Below, one piece after another: positions 11,545 through 23,725 of a stretch of DNA of 64,000 bases. The position numbers were made by a program, and so were the translations under genes. This DNA is from Protea cynaroides (Eukaryota; Streptophyta; Magnoliopsida; Proteales; Proteaceae): the NCBI GenBank assembly GCA_028583415.1, contig CM053270.1, positions 50,732,663 to 50,796,662 on the forward strand, read 5' to 3'. The notes beneath the pieces are model-generated. The model did no database searches, was not told the origin of the DNA, and worked only from the letters and a program-made list of their open reading frames with translations. The stretch's first letter is position 1. Every line of letters starts with the position of its first letter.

Positions 11545-11815
11545 AAACCGTTCTGGACATATTGATACACAAGCGCCGTTCTCGACGGTGTTTGGTGGAT
11601 CGAAGGAAGGATGGGGATAGGCTTCTAACGTGATTGGTGCCGGAGCTAGCTTTGGGATTCTGACGTCGCTGTTGGTATCTATTGCGTCAAGCTTGCTATC
11701 TCTACGTCATCGGACGGTTCAACGTGGTTCCTTCCTGGTTCTCCATGGTCCACCCTATGACTGCAACTCCCCTCAACATTTCTGCTTTCCTCGGTACGTT
11801 ACGAAAGAGAGACTG
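11545..11815 (+). pseudogene. Captured CAT transporter exon piece 2
   Basis: One frame gives DTQAPFSTVF, an in-frame TAG where tryptophan is expected (GWG then stop then ASN), then IGAGASFGILTSLLV. After a frameshift it continues as YVIGRFNVVPSWFSMVHPMT and ATPLNISAFLG. These are consecutive conserved parts of CAT proteins, in order and downstream of piece 1. I think the CAT6/7-type subgroup is nearest, but only from memory. Broken by one stop and one frameshift, so a pseudogene. Confidence 0.75.
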
Positions 11816-12086
11816 GGATCGACCATGACTGAACTCCAACTATTACTAAGTACTAACCATAACAATCTCCGTTTTCTTGATTCAAGAATCTCCCTTCACA
11901 ATTGGGGTTGCACAGTGGTCTTTCCCTCATTCTTTCATTCTTATAAGGTTAAATGAGACATTTCACTGTCTCATGTTAACATCATTAACTTATTGGAGTT
12001 CAGTGTAATTTTGACATTAACAGTGGAGATTCGTGTCATTTAACTAAAGTACAAGGGAGATTAATGTAATTTACTTAATTTTTTAA

Positions 12087-13322
12087 GAAAATTTCACGTA
12101 CAACTAAAGAACTATCATTGACATCAACTATCACTCATCCACGACTATTTGACAACATCAACTATAACTCAAATATTGAAAACATGTAACATAGAGACCT
12201 AGTCTATTAATAAAGTTTCGTTAGATGATGATGTTAGCTAACATTTTAAAAATGAAAAACAATATTATCCTTATTGTACTTGTAAAAGACTATTTTACCT
12301 TGCACCTTATTACCTTAGCTCCAAATCAACAAGTCAAATTGAAAGAGTAACCAAAATCGACAATACTTCTCTATTTTGCAAACCCTCTAGCATCGTCGCT
12401 ATTGATCCAGCAAACTCTTTGGCATCGTCCCCTATCAATCCTTTAGCCCAACTCAACTCTTCCAAGCAATCCTTCAGCTAGAGTTAACTATCAACGTTTC
12501 ACTATTGTTAGAAGCTCTCCGGAGAAGTCGTCGGCGAGATCTTCTTTTGGAGATTGGAAATTGGAATCACCGAAGCAAGTAGGTTGGGGATCCCTTCTCC
12601 GCCTTTATAATCGGCGGCTGGTTTAGGAACTTGCGTAAAACCAGTCCCATTTGTGAGTCGAACTGAGGACTTGAGATCTGAAGCCCTAAAACCAAAGTAA
12701 CGTTGAAGCAGAAGAATCACAGTAGTGAAAACTCATATATAAGAAGAATCTTCAACCATAGAACACTAAAAATAACACCATAGAATATAAATAGAGTATA
12801 TTAAAAAAAAAAACTTGGTTTGAAAATATAGTCAAAGAAATAGAAAAAAAAAAGAAAAAAGAAAAAGCAGAAGAAACTCGGAAGGCTATGAGTGTTATTT
12901 TTAGATAGTATAACTCAGAAAAAACTCAAGAAACATCAATGAAGTTCTCTCTCTCTTCAGATTGCAGAAGGGCTGTCGTCCTCCTCGTCTTTGTCCCACT
13001 CTTCCTCTTATTCTATTCTGTAACTTCAAAGATTCATCTCTACAATTCATTATATCTTAAAGGTCTACAAAATCGAAAAAATGAATAATTGAAGGTTAGG
13101 GTTAGATTTCATAGCGGCGAAAATGGTTAATGTTATTTCCAATTGAAGGTCCAAATAGTAATTTTTAATATTTCTTAATTTAAAATAATAAGGGTATAAA
13201 TGTCTTTTACTTTTTTAAGTTTCTATCATCAATTAAATGGGTGCGATTAATGTTATTAGATAATTTTAAGTGATAGTTGATGATAGTGATAATTCTTAAA
13301 TAGTACATAAAAATTTCCTTAT
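12087..13322. mobile_element. Non-autonomous TIR element, about 1.2 kb
   Basis: The left end (12088-12150: AAATTTCACGTACAACTAAA, then AACTATCATT and CATCAACTATCACT) matches the reverse complement of the right end (13265-13320: AAATTTTTATGTACTATTTA, AATTATCACT, CATCAACTATCACT). Similarity resumes further inward (near 12250-12300 and 13140-13210). It starts within about 13 bases of the end of the Pack-MULE. No transposase. A minus-strand frame of about 70 codons (12508-12720) lies in the interior, but I do not recognise it. No clean target duplication could be read. Confidence 0.6.
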
Positions 13323-13628
13323 TTTTTTTATTATTTATTAGAGAGCATTTCTCCTTTACTCCACACCACTTTAAGAATTCTTGGGAGCATAGAAAATGAA
13401 TATAATAAACAATGTATATTTGTCTTCAAGTGATATTTATGACCCCTCTTAAAAAAAATGTGATTCCTCATTTGTTGTCAGCAATCCGAAATGTCCACTC
13501 ATAGATAGTCAAATGTCCCTAGCTTATCCTATGGCCTTCATAATCATCTCATTTCTTTTATTCCATGGGAGCTAAACAGTCGTGCTTAGTCCTTAAGAAA
13601 GATGGCTTGTCAGTTGCATCATCATCCA

Positions 13629-13690
13629 TGGTTCTAATTTAATTGTGTAAGATTACCCCATCTCATTCGCGCTCTTCTCAATAAATCTTC
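13629..13690 (+). repeat. Dispersed repeat, probable LINE 3' end
   Basis: Second copy of the sequence found at 1-70, ending in a short A-rich/AAT tract. No coding part is visible. Confidence 0.35.
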
Positions 13691-13874
13691 TTTTAACAAA
13701 ATAATAATAATAATAATAATTAACTGGAAATAAAGGATTATCCCCTTCATTTCACATATTTATAGGTTTATTAATATAAATATTTTTAAATTTTCTAGTG
13801 CCTTTTCGTAGTTTTATTAAAGAGGGTGGTCTTGAGTTCAAAAACAATTTGATTTTCTTTTTGTTTAAATCATT

Positions 13875-14245
13875 TTTATCCTTCTTTTTGTTTAATAATA
13901 AATAAATTTACAATTATCTTCCGTGAACGTTGCCGAAATTCCAGTTTCCTCCCAAATGTTGAAACTAAATAAAATTTGATTTTCTTTTGTTTAAATGAGG
14001 ATCCAGCATGTGGAACATGGCGGGTCATTAGAAATTCACAAATTAGATATGTTGTAAGAGCACACCAAGTTGAATCGACAAGTTAGTAAACTTTTGAAGA
14101 AGATGCTGATTCGAGAGAATATGTCACCATTCAATTTTTATCCTTTTTTTTTGTTTAATAATAAGAAAATTTACAATTAGCTCCCTTGAGCTTTACTAGA
14201 ATTCCATTTTCCTCCCAAATATTGAAACTAAATAGAACTGAAGCC
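13875..14245 (+). repeat. Direct repeat pair, about 100 bp
   Basis: Around 13880-13990 and 14140-14245 the sequence TTTGTTTAATAATAA, then AAATTTACAATTA and CCTCCCAAATNTTGAAACTAA recurs with about 165 bases between the copies. Origin unknown. The rest of 13325-15430 is AT-rich intergenic sequence with a (CT)n run near 14490-14517 and no gene I can support. Confidence 0.6.
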
Positions 14246-15438
14246 TTTTAAGGGCAACTGAAATAGAACTGAGACCTTCAAAGTTAAAACTTTTTTAAAA
14301 TTTTACCTGAAATGTCTAATGTCTTACTTACTATTACGAATAAGTTTTAAGGACGGCAGCTTCCTTATCAACCGATTCCTTTTCTTTCTTCCCAAAGTTC
14401 TCTAACAAAGAATGCCATCAATCTTGAGTGAACACTAGAAAAACAAAAACAAAAATGAATTCTCATAAATTCCACCAATTCCATGATTGCATCTCTCTCT
14501 TTCTCTCTCTCTCTCTTTTAGATATATGAGGTGCTCCCTTCTTTTGCTGCATCTCCCCTACTTTCTCCATTACTTGATTGGTCTTTCTTCACTACTTAAT
14601 TGATCATTGATAGCAATCCTTTTAATTTGAGAAAGGGGAAAGGCTTTAAAAAAAAAAGGAAAAAATAATGGAAAGAGACTGGGGGCATTAGAACAACAGA
14701 AACAGAAGAACAGAACAATAAGAAGAAAAAAATTGTGTATTATCCCTATTGTCAAAAGCATATCTGAAAATATAAGTTAAAGAGCCCCTCATCCACCAAT
14801 CTTCTTCTATTCTTCCGTTTTATTTTTTCTCTTCGATTTTCTTTTTGAAATTTTTTTTTGTGCTTTCTTCTTCTCTTTTTTTTTCTTTTTTTTTGCGATT
14901 TCCTCCTCATCTTGCAGCCATGGTCGATCTAAGAGACTAAAAATGGCTGAGATTTGATCATCTCGTCCCAAAAAATAAAAAATAAATAAAAAATCGTGGA
15001 ATGAATTGAAAAGAAAGACCAAATAAAAATAGAATATTTTTGTCTTTTCACATTTCAAAGAAATACTTTGACCATTACATATTATTGGTCATGAAGCATC
15101 AGCGTCAAATGGAAGATACCTAACAGATTGGATTTATTTGTAATATAATATGATTGTGGGAGAGATAATTTTAATTATTTGAAACATTTGAAAAGAAGTT
15201 AGAATTGTGATAAAGTTGAGGAAGATAACCGTAAACTTCCCTAGTTTTTTTTTGTTTTAATAATATATTTTTTCCTCAGATAGAAAGATAGAAGTGAAGC
15301 TGTAGATACATCGAATGTAGACGCATTTTCTGTTTCTTCAAATCCATATTTTTTTATCAAAAGAAGAAAGAAAAAATCACAAATATTTTCCGTTATATAA
15401 TTTTTCCACATTATCCGGAATCATCTGTCTTCAACCAT

Positions 15439-15446
15439 TATATAAA
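15439..15446 (+). promoter_or_regulatory. Candidate TATA box of the SBP gene
   Basis: TATATAAA 474 bases before the ATG, after a long AT-rich stretch. A second possibility is the ATATATATATAT run at 15785-15798, closer to the ATG. A 5' UTR of about 440 bases would follow from the first choice. Confidence 0.35.
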
Positions 15447-15668
15447 CAGATGGAACGTATTTGCCACCCTCACGTCTGCAGTTTTCAGACACGGTAGTTT
15501 TCATGCACGGTAGCTTCGCCATTTCATGCTATTTCAGCGCAATGAAATCGTCTGCTGTCGTCTGTTAAGGACGAGATTTTAGTAGATCTATTTCTTCATA
15601 CATTGGTAGACGGATCGATTGATCCCCAATCCCTTGGATCAGCCGCAGGACACGTCTGCCGCTGGAGA

Positions 15669-15766
15669 GGATTTGAATCAGCTATTTTAACGTTTTCAGG
15701 CGTGGTTCATCATTAGAAGATTTGAATCCGCTATTTTAACGTTTTCTGGCGTGGTTCAACATTAGA
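15669..15766 (+). repeat. Tandem duplication in SBP 5' leader/promoter
   Basis: A unit of about 50 bases (GATTTGAATC, GCTATTTTAACGTTTTC, GGCGTGGTTCA, ATTAGAAG) occurs twice in a row with only a few differences. It lies 150-250 bases before the start codon, probably in the 5' UTR or core promoter. Confidence 0.8.
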
Positions 15767-15919
15767 AGGGGGAGGGAGGGAGGGATATATATATATATCT
15801 TCACATTTGGATTTGGATTCATTCCAGGCCTCTCTGGAGCAGATAAAAATTCAGATCTCTGTTTCTGTTACTGCTAAACCATTTTCGTGTTGTCTGAAAT
15901 TTCATCTCAGGAAGTGCTA

Positions 15920-18900
15920 ATGGCGACTGTTGCCGTACAACCTGCGGTGGTTTCCGATAAGGTTAATGGAAGCTTGAAACATGGTTGTTGTAAGGGGCCA
16001 GGATATGCGTCTCCGATCGAAGCCATGTCTGGTCCTAGGGAAACTATTTTGTATGTGACTTGTGTTTATTCAGGTACCCATCTCTTTATTTAGTTCAAAG
16101 AGCAAAATAAATGAGTCTGCAGTTGTTGTTTTCTTTGATGGATGTATTGTTTAATCTCATATTCTTCAGGGTAGAGCATGCAGATCTGAACTTCTATTTG
16201 CTTCTAAGTTTTTCTTCAGTTCTAATAGAAAAATAAAATAAAAACAGCAGTGACAAAATCAAATGGTTTCTCCTTTTCGCTGTGGACAAGTTTCTTCAGT
16301 TCGTAAGGGGATAGCTTGGTTGGTAAAGAACAGCACCTCAAAATAAGAGGTTCAAATCTCCTTAGGGCCTACCCGAAAAAAAAAAAAAGTTTTTTCAGTT
16401 TGTCATCTTTTGTAATGGTGTCGAATATTTGTTAGGAAATTTATTGAAAATGGTTTGTGCAGATGAGTTTTGTAATAGGATATTTTTTGTAATGCATGAA
16501 AGATTATCTGTTATAAGATACCGATTGAAATCTTCTGTTGAGATTAGCAGGTGTCTTTCTCTTCGGATGAAATTTGAATGTGAGTTAAAGTTTGAATTCT
16601 TGAATCATTATTCTATATCCACATGATACATAAAACTCTATGCAATATTTCACTTACTACCTGTTAACTTTTATTTTAATAAAGATTTATTCAATCATTC
16701 AATGTCTATCCAATTGTTCTTTGCATTATTTCTGGGATTTCCAGATGGGGCCTGCTAACTGAATTTTGCCTGTTTGGCTGTTTTTGCTCATTATTCCTGG
16801 TCAATGTCACAATTTAAGATTTTCTGCTTCCAGTTTTGATATTTTGAGTTTTGATAATGGTTAATTATATGAACAGGAACAGGAAGAGAGAAGCCTGATT
16901 ACTTGGCGACATTGGATGTAGATCCAAGCTCACCTACTTATTCAAAAGTTATCCACAGGCTGCCTATGCCTTATTTACATGATGAATTACATCATTCTGG
17001 ATGGAATTCCTGCAGTTCTTGCCATGATAATCCAACGGCAGACCGGCGTTTTCTGGTCCTGCCATCATTGGTGTAAGACATGATTTTTATGTTTCTGTTC
17101 AGTTTAAACTTTTAGTCATTAAAAAAATAAAAAATTGAAATCTAGTCATGCTGGTCAAGGGGGCACGGTTTGAGCTTGTAACTAGTTACATGAGACCTAC
17201 AGTATGATCATACAGAGCCTACAGAGCTCACAACAACTGAGAGACTGTGTGTTATATTTTATAAGTTTGGTCATTAATGCACCACTTTAGCTATTTTTTG
17301 GAGTATGAGCTCTGAAAATTCTGGCTTTGCTGTTCACTAGCTACATGCCAGATGTATAGATTTCAGTGGATTATAATGGCATAATTGAGGTTTTTTTTAA
17401 TAAGTTACAAATTTTAGAATAATCAAAAGACATGGATACAACAAGATTCTGAAAGAGATGAAGCCATAGAAAACAGATGAATGAAAGGAGCCTGACAAAG
17501 GCCACAAGGAAAAAAAACCACAAAGTGGGAACGTTAAGTGTATTTCTTGAAATACCTCTATGTCATATGAAATAATGATGAAACAGTAATTTTTTTTTTT
17601 TTGCTATAATTTTTCCTGTAACTTTTTTATTTGTTCTGTTCATGTCTCTATGATCTGGCTATAGTGGTGCGCTCCTATGTTACTAGACAGATCAAAGCAG
17701 AAGCTGTAACCATGTTGTGTACTTTGCTTTTAATTTTTAAATGTAAAATCCCACACCCAAGTCACGCTGTTTCTGTATGACTGTATCTGAGTAAAATACA
17801 GAATGGTTATGGCGGTATGCTCCTATGCTTTTTGGGTCCTTTCCCTTTCTCTGATTAATTCTGACTGGACCAAGGGGGGAATTATTTGTAAGAGGGAAAA
17901 AAGTTATTGTTCATTCATATGTATCTCCAGTAGTCTGGCAAAAAAGAAAAGGTCAATCTTCAAGTTTTGCACAGAATCTAAAGAGCAAGAGTAGCTCTGG
18001 CCTAAGTATAAAAAAAAGAGTAGCTCTGGCCTGGCTGGTAAATCCAAGGAAGATTCATGGTCCAATCATATTATTGGATAGAGATATTCTGCAACAAATC
18101 ATATTTTCTGCTCTACTTAACACTTCCAATTTCTACTCTTAGATTATATTCCTGATGATTTTTTTTTTCTGGTTTAGGATTTTGATGATTTCCGAGCAAG
18201 TTGTGAAGACATTAACATTAATAATGCTTTCTTCTTCACCAGTCATCTCTTTGTTTTTTCTTCCCACTATACACATGAAATTGTATATACTAAAAAATGG
18301 CTCCTTGAATTGATTACTATGCTATTGGCTTTGTAGTTTATTTTTGAAATTTTCCCAATAATCTTTACTGACGTTTGAACCATTGCATGTCAATCCTTTC
18401 TTCCAGTTCAGGTCGTGTCTATGCTATCGACATGAAGAATCCAAAGGCTCCATCTTTGCATAAAGTTGTTGAGCCTGAAGAGATTGTGGCAAAGACTGGA
18501 TTGGCATATCCCCACACTTCCCACTGCCTTGCATCCGGTGATATCATGTTATCTTGCCTCGGAGATAAAGATGGAAATGCCGAGGGGAATGGGTTTCTTC
18601 TTCTTGATTCTAACTTCAATGTGAAGGGAAGGTAGTATGCTGTACGGTTTAGTTCTGTTGCATTCAACTGTATTTGACATGGCTGTGTTTGATAGGTCGA
18701 GTTTGCATGTGGTTCATATGGATGATCCTACATTTCGATTTGGTTTGAGAATAATTTTGTATAAATCAATAAATAACAACTATGAAATTGTTCTCCACAA
18801 TATAATCCTGCTTATGATTTTCTTTTCCAATTAGTGTGCTGATTATTGCTGCATCCATGAAGGGGAAGAGTGGGACTGTACATTGACAATGTAGCTGAAA

Positions 18901-21408
18901 AAAAAAAAAAAATCTAAGTAACCATGTTTGTCTAGTGAAATAAGAGCCCCCCAAAAAAAAAAAATAAATAAATAATATGTAACAAAGAAAAATCTTGTTT
19001 CAAGATGGGAAAACAGTACAAGATGAATAGTACAACAAGGGTGGTAGCCCAAAACCCTCAGGAGGAACTAAGCAGGGGTATAGGGACTCAAATACAATGT
19101 AAACCTAATGGTGGTTTAGCTATGTATTTGTGTGCGTGTATGATGACAATAGGGTTTATTCAATATGGATTTCAGCCAATCTGATCCTGAATTGACCCAC
19201 AGAGAATAGGTGGGGTGATGGGTCAGTAGAAGAGTGAGATTGGTTATAAATGCTGAAGGTTCTTTATAGAAGTCGTGTTCAGCCATAAACTAACCTGATC
19301 TGAAACTGCATTGGTTTCATCCAAAGAAAACGGAACCCAAACCTAAACCTGGTTAGGCCTCATTTAGGGTTTTGTGGGGTAGGTTGCTTAATGAATCTTC
19401 TTCCTATTGCCAATTCTTTATGAGGAAAAAGCTGAAGTAGCAAGAGCTTTGAAAAGGTGGTATTTTCTGTGGTAGCTATGGTTATTCTGAGTCATAAGTG
19501 TGTTTGTTGTGTGAAGCAGTCCCAGAAAAATATTTTATCAGATGTTTAAGATCAGTATTTTCTTCATGGTTTTTTTTTACCTAATTTGAGTTTTTTAACC
19601 TCCTCACCTCATATTAAATAATCCCTCTCTGGATCCCTAGGCCAAAGAGGTCCAAGATGATCATACCACCTTTCCGAATAAAGTAATGTTGCAATTTGTT
19701 TTGTTTTAGTCTCGAACAAAGCACTTGAAAAGGTGGCTTGCTTGTGACAAATTATCTTCAGAAATTATTTTAACATTTTGGGTTATTGTTGCTTATGTAA
19801 CATTGTTAGAGAAACCATAGAATTTGATGCTCTCACAGTTGAGTTACATATGTGTCACTGCCTTTTCTTACTGCATACATCCTCCCTTGAATCCAGGTGG
19901 GAGAAACCAGGCCATAGTCCTCTCTTTGGCTACGATTTTTGGTACCAACCACGGCACAAAACTATGATAAGCTCATCGTGGGGAGCTCCAGCTGCATTTA
20001 CAAAGGGATTCAATCTTCAGCATGTTTCAGATGGTCTGTATGGAAGACATTTAAATGTATACAGCTGGCCTGATGGTGAACTAAAACAAACTATGGATCT
20101 TGGCAACACTGGACTGCTACCCTTGGAGGTAATAACAGGAGGCATCATTTACAGCTTTTATCATGTCTTAAAACTTTTAGGGGTTTTCTTTTGTTAGTTT
20201 CCATCTATTGGGATGTAATACAGCATTTGAGGCTCTTTACATGAAACAATGCACTCATTTGCAGATCAGGTTCTTGCATGATCCCTCAAAAGATACAGGA
20301 TATGTGGGGTGTGCTTTGACAAGTAACATGGTGAGATTTTTCAAGACGCCAGATGGATCATGGAATCATGAGGTTTGCACTTTAATTCAATCACTTATAA
20401 TGCATTTTTGCATTCTTTGCTATGTTATACAGCCACCAACATCCCTAACTCTGATATTCATTATGCAGATTGCAATTTCTGTGCAACCATTGAAGGTAAA
20501 GAACTGGATTCTTCCAGAAATGCCGGGGCTGATAACCGATTTTCTGATCTCTCTTGATGACCGTTACATCTACTTTGTGAACTGGCTTCATGGAGATGTT
20601 CGACAATATAACATTGAGGACCCTAAGAAGCCTGTCTTGACAGGACAAGTGTGGGTTGGGGGACTAATTCAAAAGGGAAGCCCTGTAGTGTATGTTGCAA
20701 AAGATGGGACAGAACAGCAAATTGATGTCCCAGAAATCCAGGTTTGTACATACATTTCACAAGTTTTTATGCTGGTTCCTCGTGCGATCTCTAAATTCTG
20801 TTGCTATGGAACCTTGATCCACAGTTTTTTCTCTGTTCCATTAATGAATAGCCGAGTGCCAACCAGATCTGTAGACTTGTCTTGCTGGATGATTTGATTA
20901 TATGCACAATTAATTAAAGGAAGATCCCCCCCCCTCCCCTTAAAAAAAAAGAAGAAAGCCTTGATTTCACAGGGTTGTAGGAGATATGGACTGGTGTTGG
21001 TCTTAACCTTTGGCAGCACCAATTGATGGACACACACACACACACAAGATTCATTGATGGTGGGACGTATTACAGGAGTTCATGCCTGTTGTATTTTATT
21101 CTTTTCTTTTCATTACTTCTTTTCAGGGTCAACGTCTGAGGGGAGGACCTCAAATGATTCAACTAAGTTTAGATGGAAAGCGGCTCTATGTTACCAATTC
21201 ACTCTTCAGTACATGGGATCGCCAGTTCTACCCAGACCTCATAGAGAAAGGGTCACACATGATACAGATTGACATCAATACGGAGAAAGGAGGCCTGGCA
21301 GTGAACCCAAATTTCTTTGTAGACTTCGGAACTGAGCCTGAAGGACCTTCTTTAGCTCATGAGACTAGGTATCCAGGAGGTGACTGCACTTCAGACATAT
21401 GGATCTAA
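15920..21408 (+). CDS. SBP1: Selenium-binding protein / methanethiol oxidase
   Basis: Seven coding exons: 15920-16073, 16877-17072, 18407-18631, 19897-20128, 20265-20372, 20469-20741 and 21127-21408 (TAA). All introns are GT-AG, phases join cleanly, and the sum is 1470 bases (489 aa), the usual length for plant SBP1. Family hallmarks include CCKGPGYASP near the N-terminus, HHSGWNSCSSCH in exon 2, PHTSHCLASG in exon 3, PGHSPLFGYDFWYQPRHKTM in exon 4, LHDPSKDTGYVG in exon 5, FLISLDDRYIYFVNWLHGD in exon 6 and RYPGGDCTSDIWI at the end. Known role of the family: a cytosolic, metal-dependent seven-bladed beta-propeller that oxidises methanethiol and binds selenite or cadmium in plants. The start is ATG 15920, which gives MATVAVQP; an in-frame upstream ATG (15887) has no family counterpart. 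Introns 1 and 2 are the longest; intron 1 holds a SINE. No damage seen. Confidence 0.97.
16302..16387 (+). mobile_element. tRNA-derived SINE in SBP intron 1
   Basis: Carries an A-box-like TAGCTTGGTTGG and a B-box-like GGTTCAAATCT spaced as in a tRNA head, followed within about 20 bases by a poly(A) tail. Flanks are near-identical direct repeats (AGTTTCTTCAGTT before, AGTTTTTTCAGTT after). It lacks a full cloverleaf, so it is not a working tRNA. It is short for a SINE and may be a minimal or truncated member. Confidence 0.65.
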
Positions 21409-23000
21409 GAATTTGGGAAGCTACAGTGAGGAATGGAGTTTTTGTTACCTTTTTTTTTTGTTGCATGAACCTTTCAAAGTATTTTAATTTGGAAGCTTGA
21501 GTCCACTGGAAGACATGAACACTTATGGTTTGTTGCATGAAATAATGAATATATGTTGAATATGAAAATAATATTATCACAATATCATCCATATATGACC
21601 CTGCAACTCACATGGAGCTGGAAAGAAAATTAGTCCTTTCTGTCAAAATAAACAGATATTTGATGGAAAATTAAGGGGTACTATCACCACTTATTCATTT
21701 TAAATTTTCTAATGGGAAAACACCAAATCCTATGGGATTTTTTGTTAAGAAATTGGAAAAATAAGATTGTGAGATTTTCATTCTAATTGTTAGGAAAATA
21801 AGTTTCCCATTCAAAAATCACATTAACTTTTGGTTTTTTTCCATACTTCTGTTTGTTTTCATGTAAAATAATAGAAAAATAAAATAATTTTTTCCTGCAA
21901 AATAGAAATTTTAATTTTTATTTTAGGAACATTTTTTGTGAAATTATCATTTGTATAAAAAAAATTTTCAACGAAACGAACATAGAGAAAACTGTATATT
22001 CGTTGACATCTAAAAAGCTTTAATTTATATGTTGATTACAATCTTGGGATAATGCCATGGCCCACAAATCAGTATCCTGAAACAAGAGTTACAAGATGAT
22101 GGCCTATTGAAGACAAAGAAGTATTCGTCAGTGGGCCATAAAGGGCCCACCATGATTTCATATGATAGCCTGATCCAGATCAGGTTGAATTATTGAAGGG
22201 ACCTGCCATTGCTGTGAGGACTAAATTGAAGTGTCCTTTTCATAAAATTCAACATCTTTTGATATATTGCATTTAGTTCTTCAAGGCTAAATTATTATAA
22301 GAATAATCCATTGTTAGTTACGTGGACAGATAGTTTTGTCGGCTTACCGCTGGATAGAGGTATCAAAATTGGGCTCAAATTGAAAACTGAAACCGAAATC
22401 GAACCAGTGGGATTGAGTGCAGAGACTAAACTGAAACCAAATTTTGTTGGGCCGAAAATGGACTGTGATTTTATAGTCCGGTGAAAAATCGAAACCAGGC
22501 CAGAGCAATTGATAAGCTTGAATCAAACAAGAACAATAACACTAAAAATTGAGCCACCCTGATAATAGATCGATAATTGTCGAATAAGCCAACATTTTAT
22601 CAAATATGCAAGTAGAAAACCAACACTGAAACTGAAGTAGACCGATAATGGATTGATAAATCCCATTAAGCCAACTTATTACTACATATGCATTTAATTA
22701 ATGGAAAACGAATTGAGACCAAACCGATAGTGGACCGATAAGAGCCAATTAATCTAACCCCTCCAAAACCGAAACCAAAACTTTTTTATTGGACCATAAT
22801 TGGACTGAGGCATATAAGACCGAAAATGAATTGATTCAAACCTAAACTGGATTGAACCGGCCCCGTTAACAGCTTGAATTTTTTTTTTTTTTTTTCTTCC
22901 CTTCAGTGTAAAGCTTCACAGATGAAAAAGGTTCGAGCTCCTTTTTGTTAAGAATCAAGTGAATAAAATTTGCATCAGCCTGTATAAGTCAAAGTGAAAG
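21409..23000. other. Intergenic: SBP 3' flank and GAAACCGAA-rich repeat
   Basis: The first 150 bases should hold the SBP 3' UTR; AATAATGAATATATG near 21541 is a possible polyadenylation region. From about 22350 to 22880 the sequence is rich in variants of AAACCGAAACC and GGACCGATAA, probably an old dispersed repeat. No gene seen. Further on, 23000-23230 contains repeated CCGATCC/GGATCCG words, also repeat-like. Confidence 0.4.
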
Positions 23001-23282
23001 GTTGCCTCCAGGGTTTTAGGGATTGGAGCGGATCCGTCAATCCAGCCTGTCTCGGATTGGCCGATCCCATGCAGCATCTGAGTCAGCGCGATTGGCTCTA
23101 CCAAAGTAAGGCATATATTCAGGCAAAACAAGACCGATCCCTTGTTTCCTGCAAGGATCCGATACCAATATGGCCGATCCGATATGGATACCGGATTCCA
23201 TGGTCCCTGCACTTGAACCCAAAAAAAATTGTGCATTCTATGAAGTATTGGTTTTCTTCACACTTCTAATCAAGCAGATCCT

Positions 23283-23536
23283 TAGGTATGTCAGATCCAC
23301 ATCCTCTCCTCCTAGTGATTCGAGAGGAGGGGGGACGTCCCGTTGAATGGTCGACTAGTAGGGTTCGGGTGAATCCAAACCCTCTATCAGAGCCGACACC
23401 AAGCCTACAAGCTGAGCCGACAGGGAGTGTTGGTTTTGATAGAGGGCTTGGATTCACCCGAACCCCACGTATCGATCATCCAACGAAGGCATCCCCCTCC
23501 TCCCGAATCACTGGGAGGAGAGGATTTGAATACCTA
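23283..23536. mobile_element. Foldback MITE with near-complete palindrome
   Basis: ATCCTCTCCTCCTAGTGATT on the left pairs with the reverse complement of the right arm (ATCCTCTCCTCCCAGTGATT). Further in, GGGTTCGGGTGAATCCAA pairs again with its counterpart and is followed by CCCTCTATCA on both arms. TAGGTAT at both outer ends extends the symmetry. Together about 100 bases per arm around a 50-base loop. Non-coding; consistent with a foldback MITE. Confidence 0.75.
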
Positions 23537-23725
23537 TTATCTCATAGAAACTTATTGAAAGGATACCCTACAAAATAGGACTTGGATCCTCCTCTCTATC
23601 TCCCAATGAATTGTACTGAGAGTTTCACGTGTGACTATCAGAAGGGTAATTCAGTAAATATTGATGTCAAGAAGTACTATTATTAGATATTTTGTCAGCA
23701 ACTAACTTGCCACCCTCCCATTGTG

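Larger units (their letters stand above)
10693..12074. mobile_element. Pack-MULE carrying CAT gene fragments
   Basis: Terminal inverted repeats of at least 50 bases. The left end has AAATTACATTAATC, then ACTTTGGTTAAATGA; the reverse complement of the right end has AAATTACATTAATC, then ACTTTAGTTAAATGA. Flanks carry a near-match 9-10 bp duplication (ATTTTTTAG and ATTTTTTAA), as for Mutator-like elements. There is no transposase. Inside lie two pieces of a cationic amino acid transporter gene in the correct order, separated by an AT-microsatellite. Captured host exons inside MULE TIRs define a Pack-MULE. Confidence 0.75.

Noticed and set aside
14807..15058. Lys-rich and Phe-rich minus-strand frame
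   Set aside because: Low-complexity T-rich sequence, no homology recognised, upstream intergenic DNA.
16302..16387. Possible tRNA gene
   Set aside because: A and B boxes are present but no cloverleaf or acceptor stem can be formed; it has a poly(A) tail and flanking repeats, so it is a SINE.
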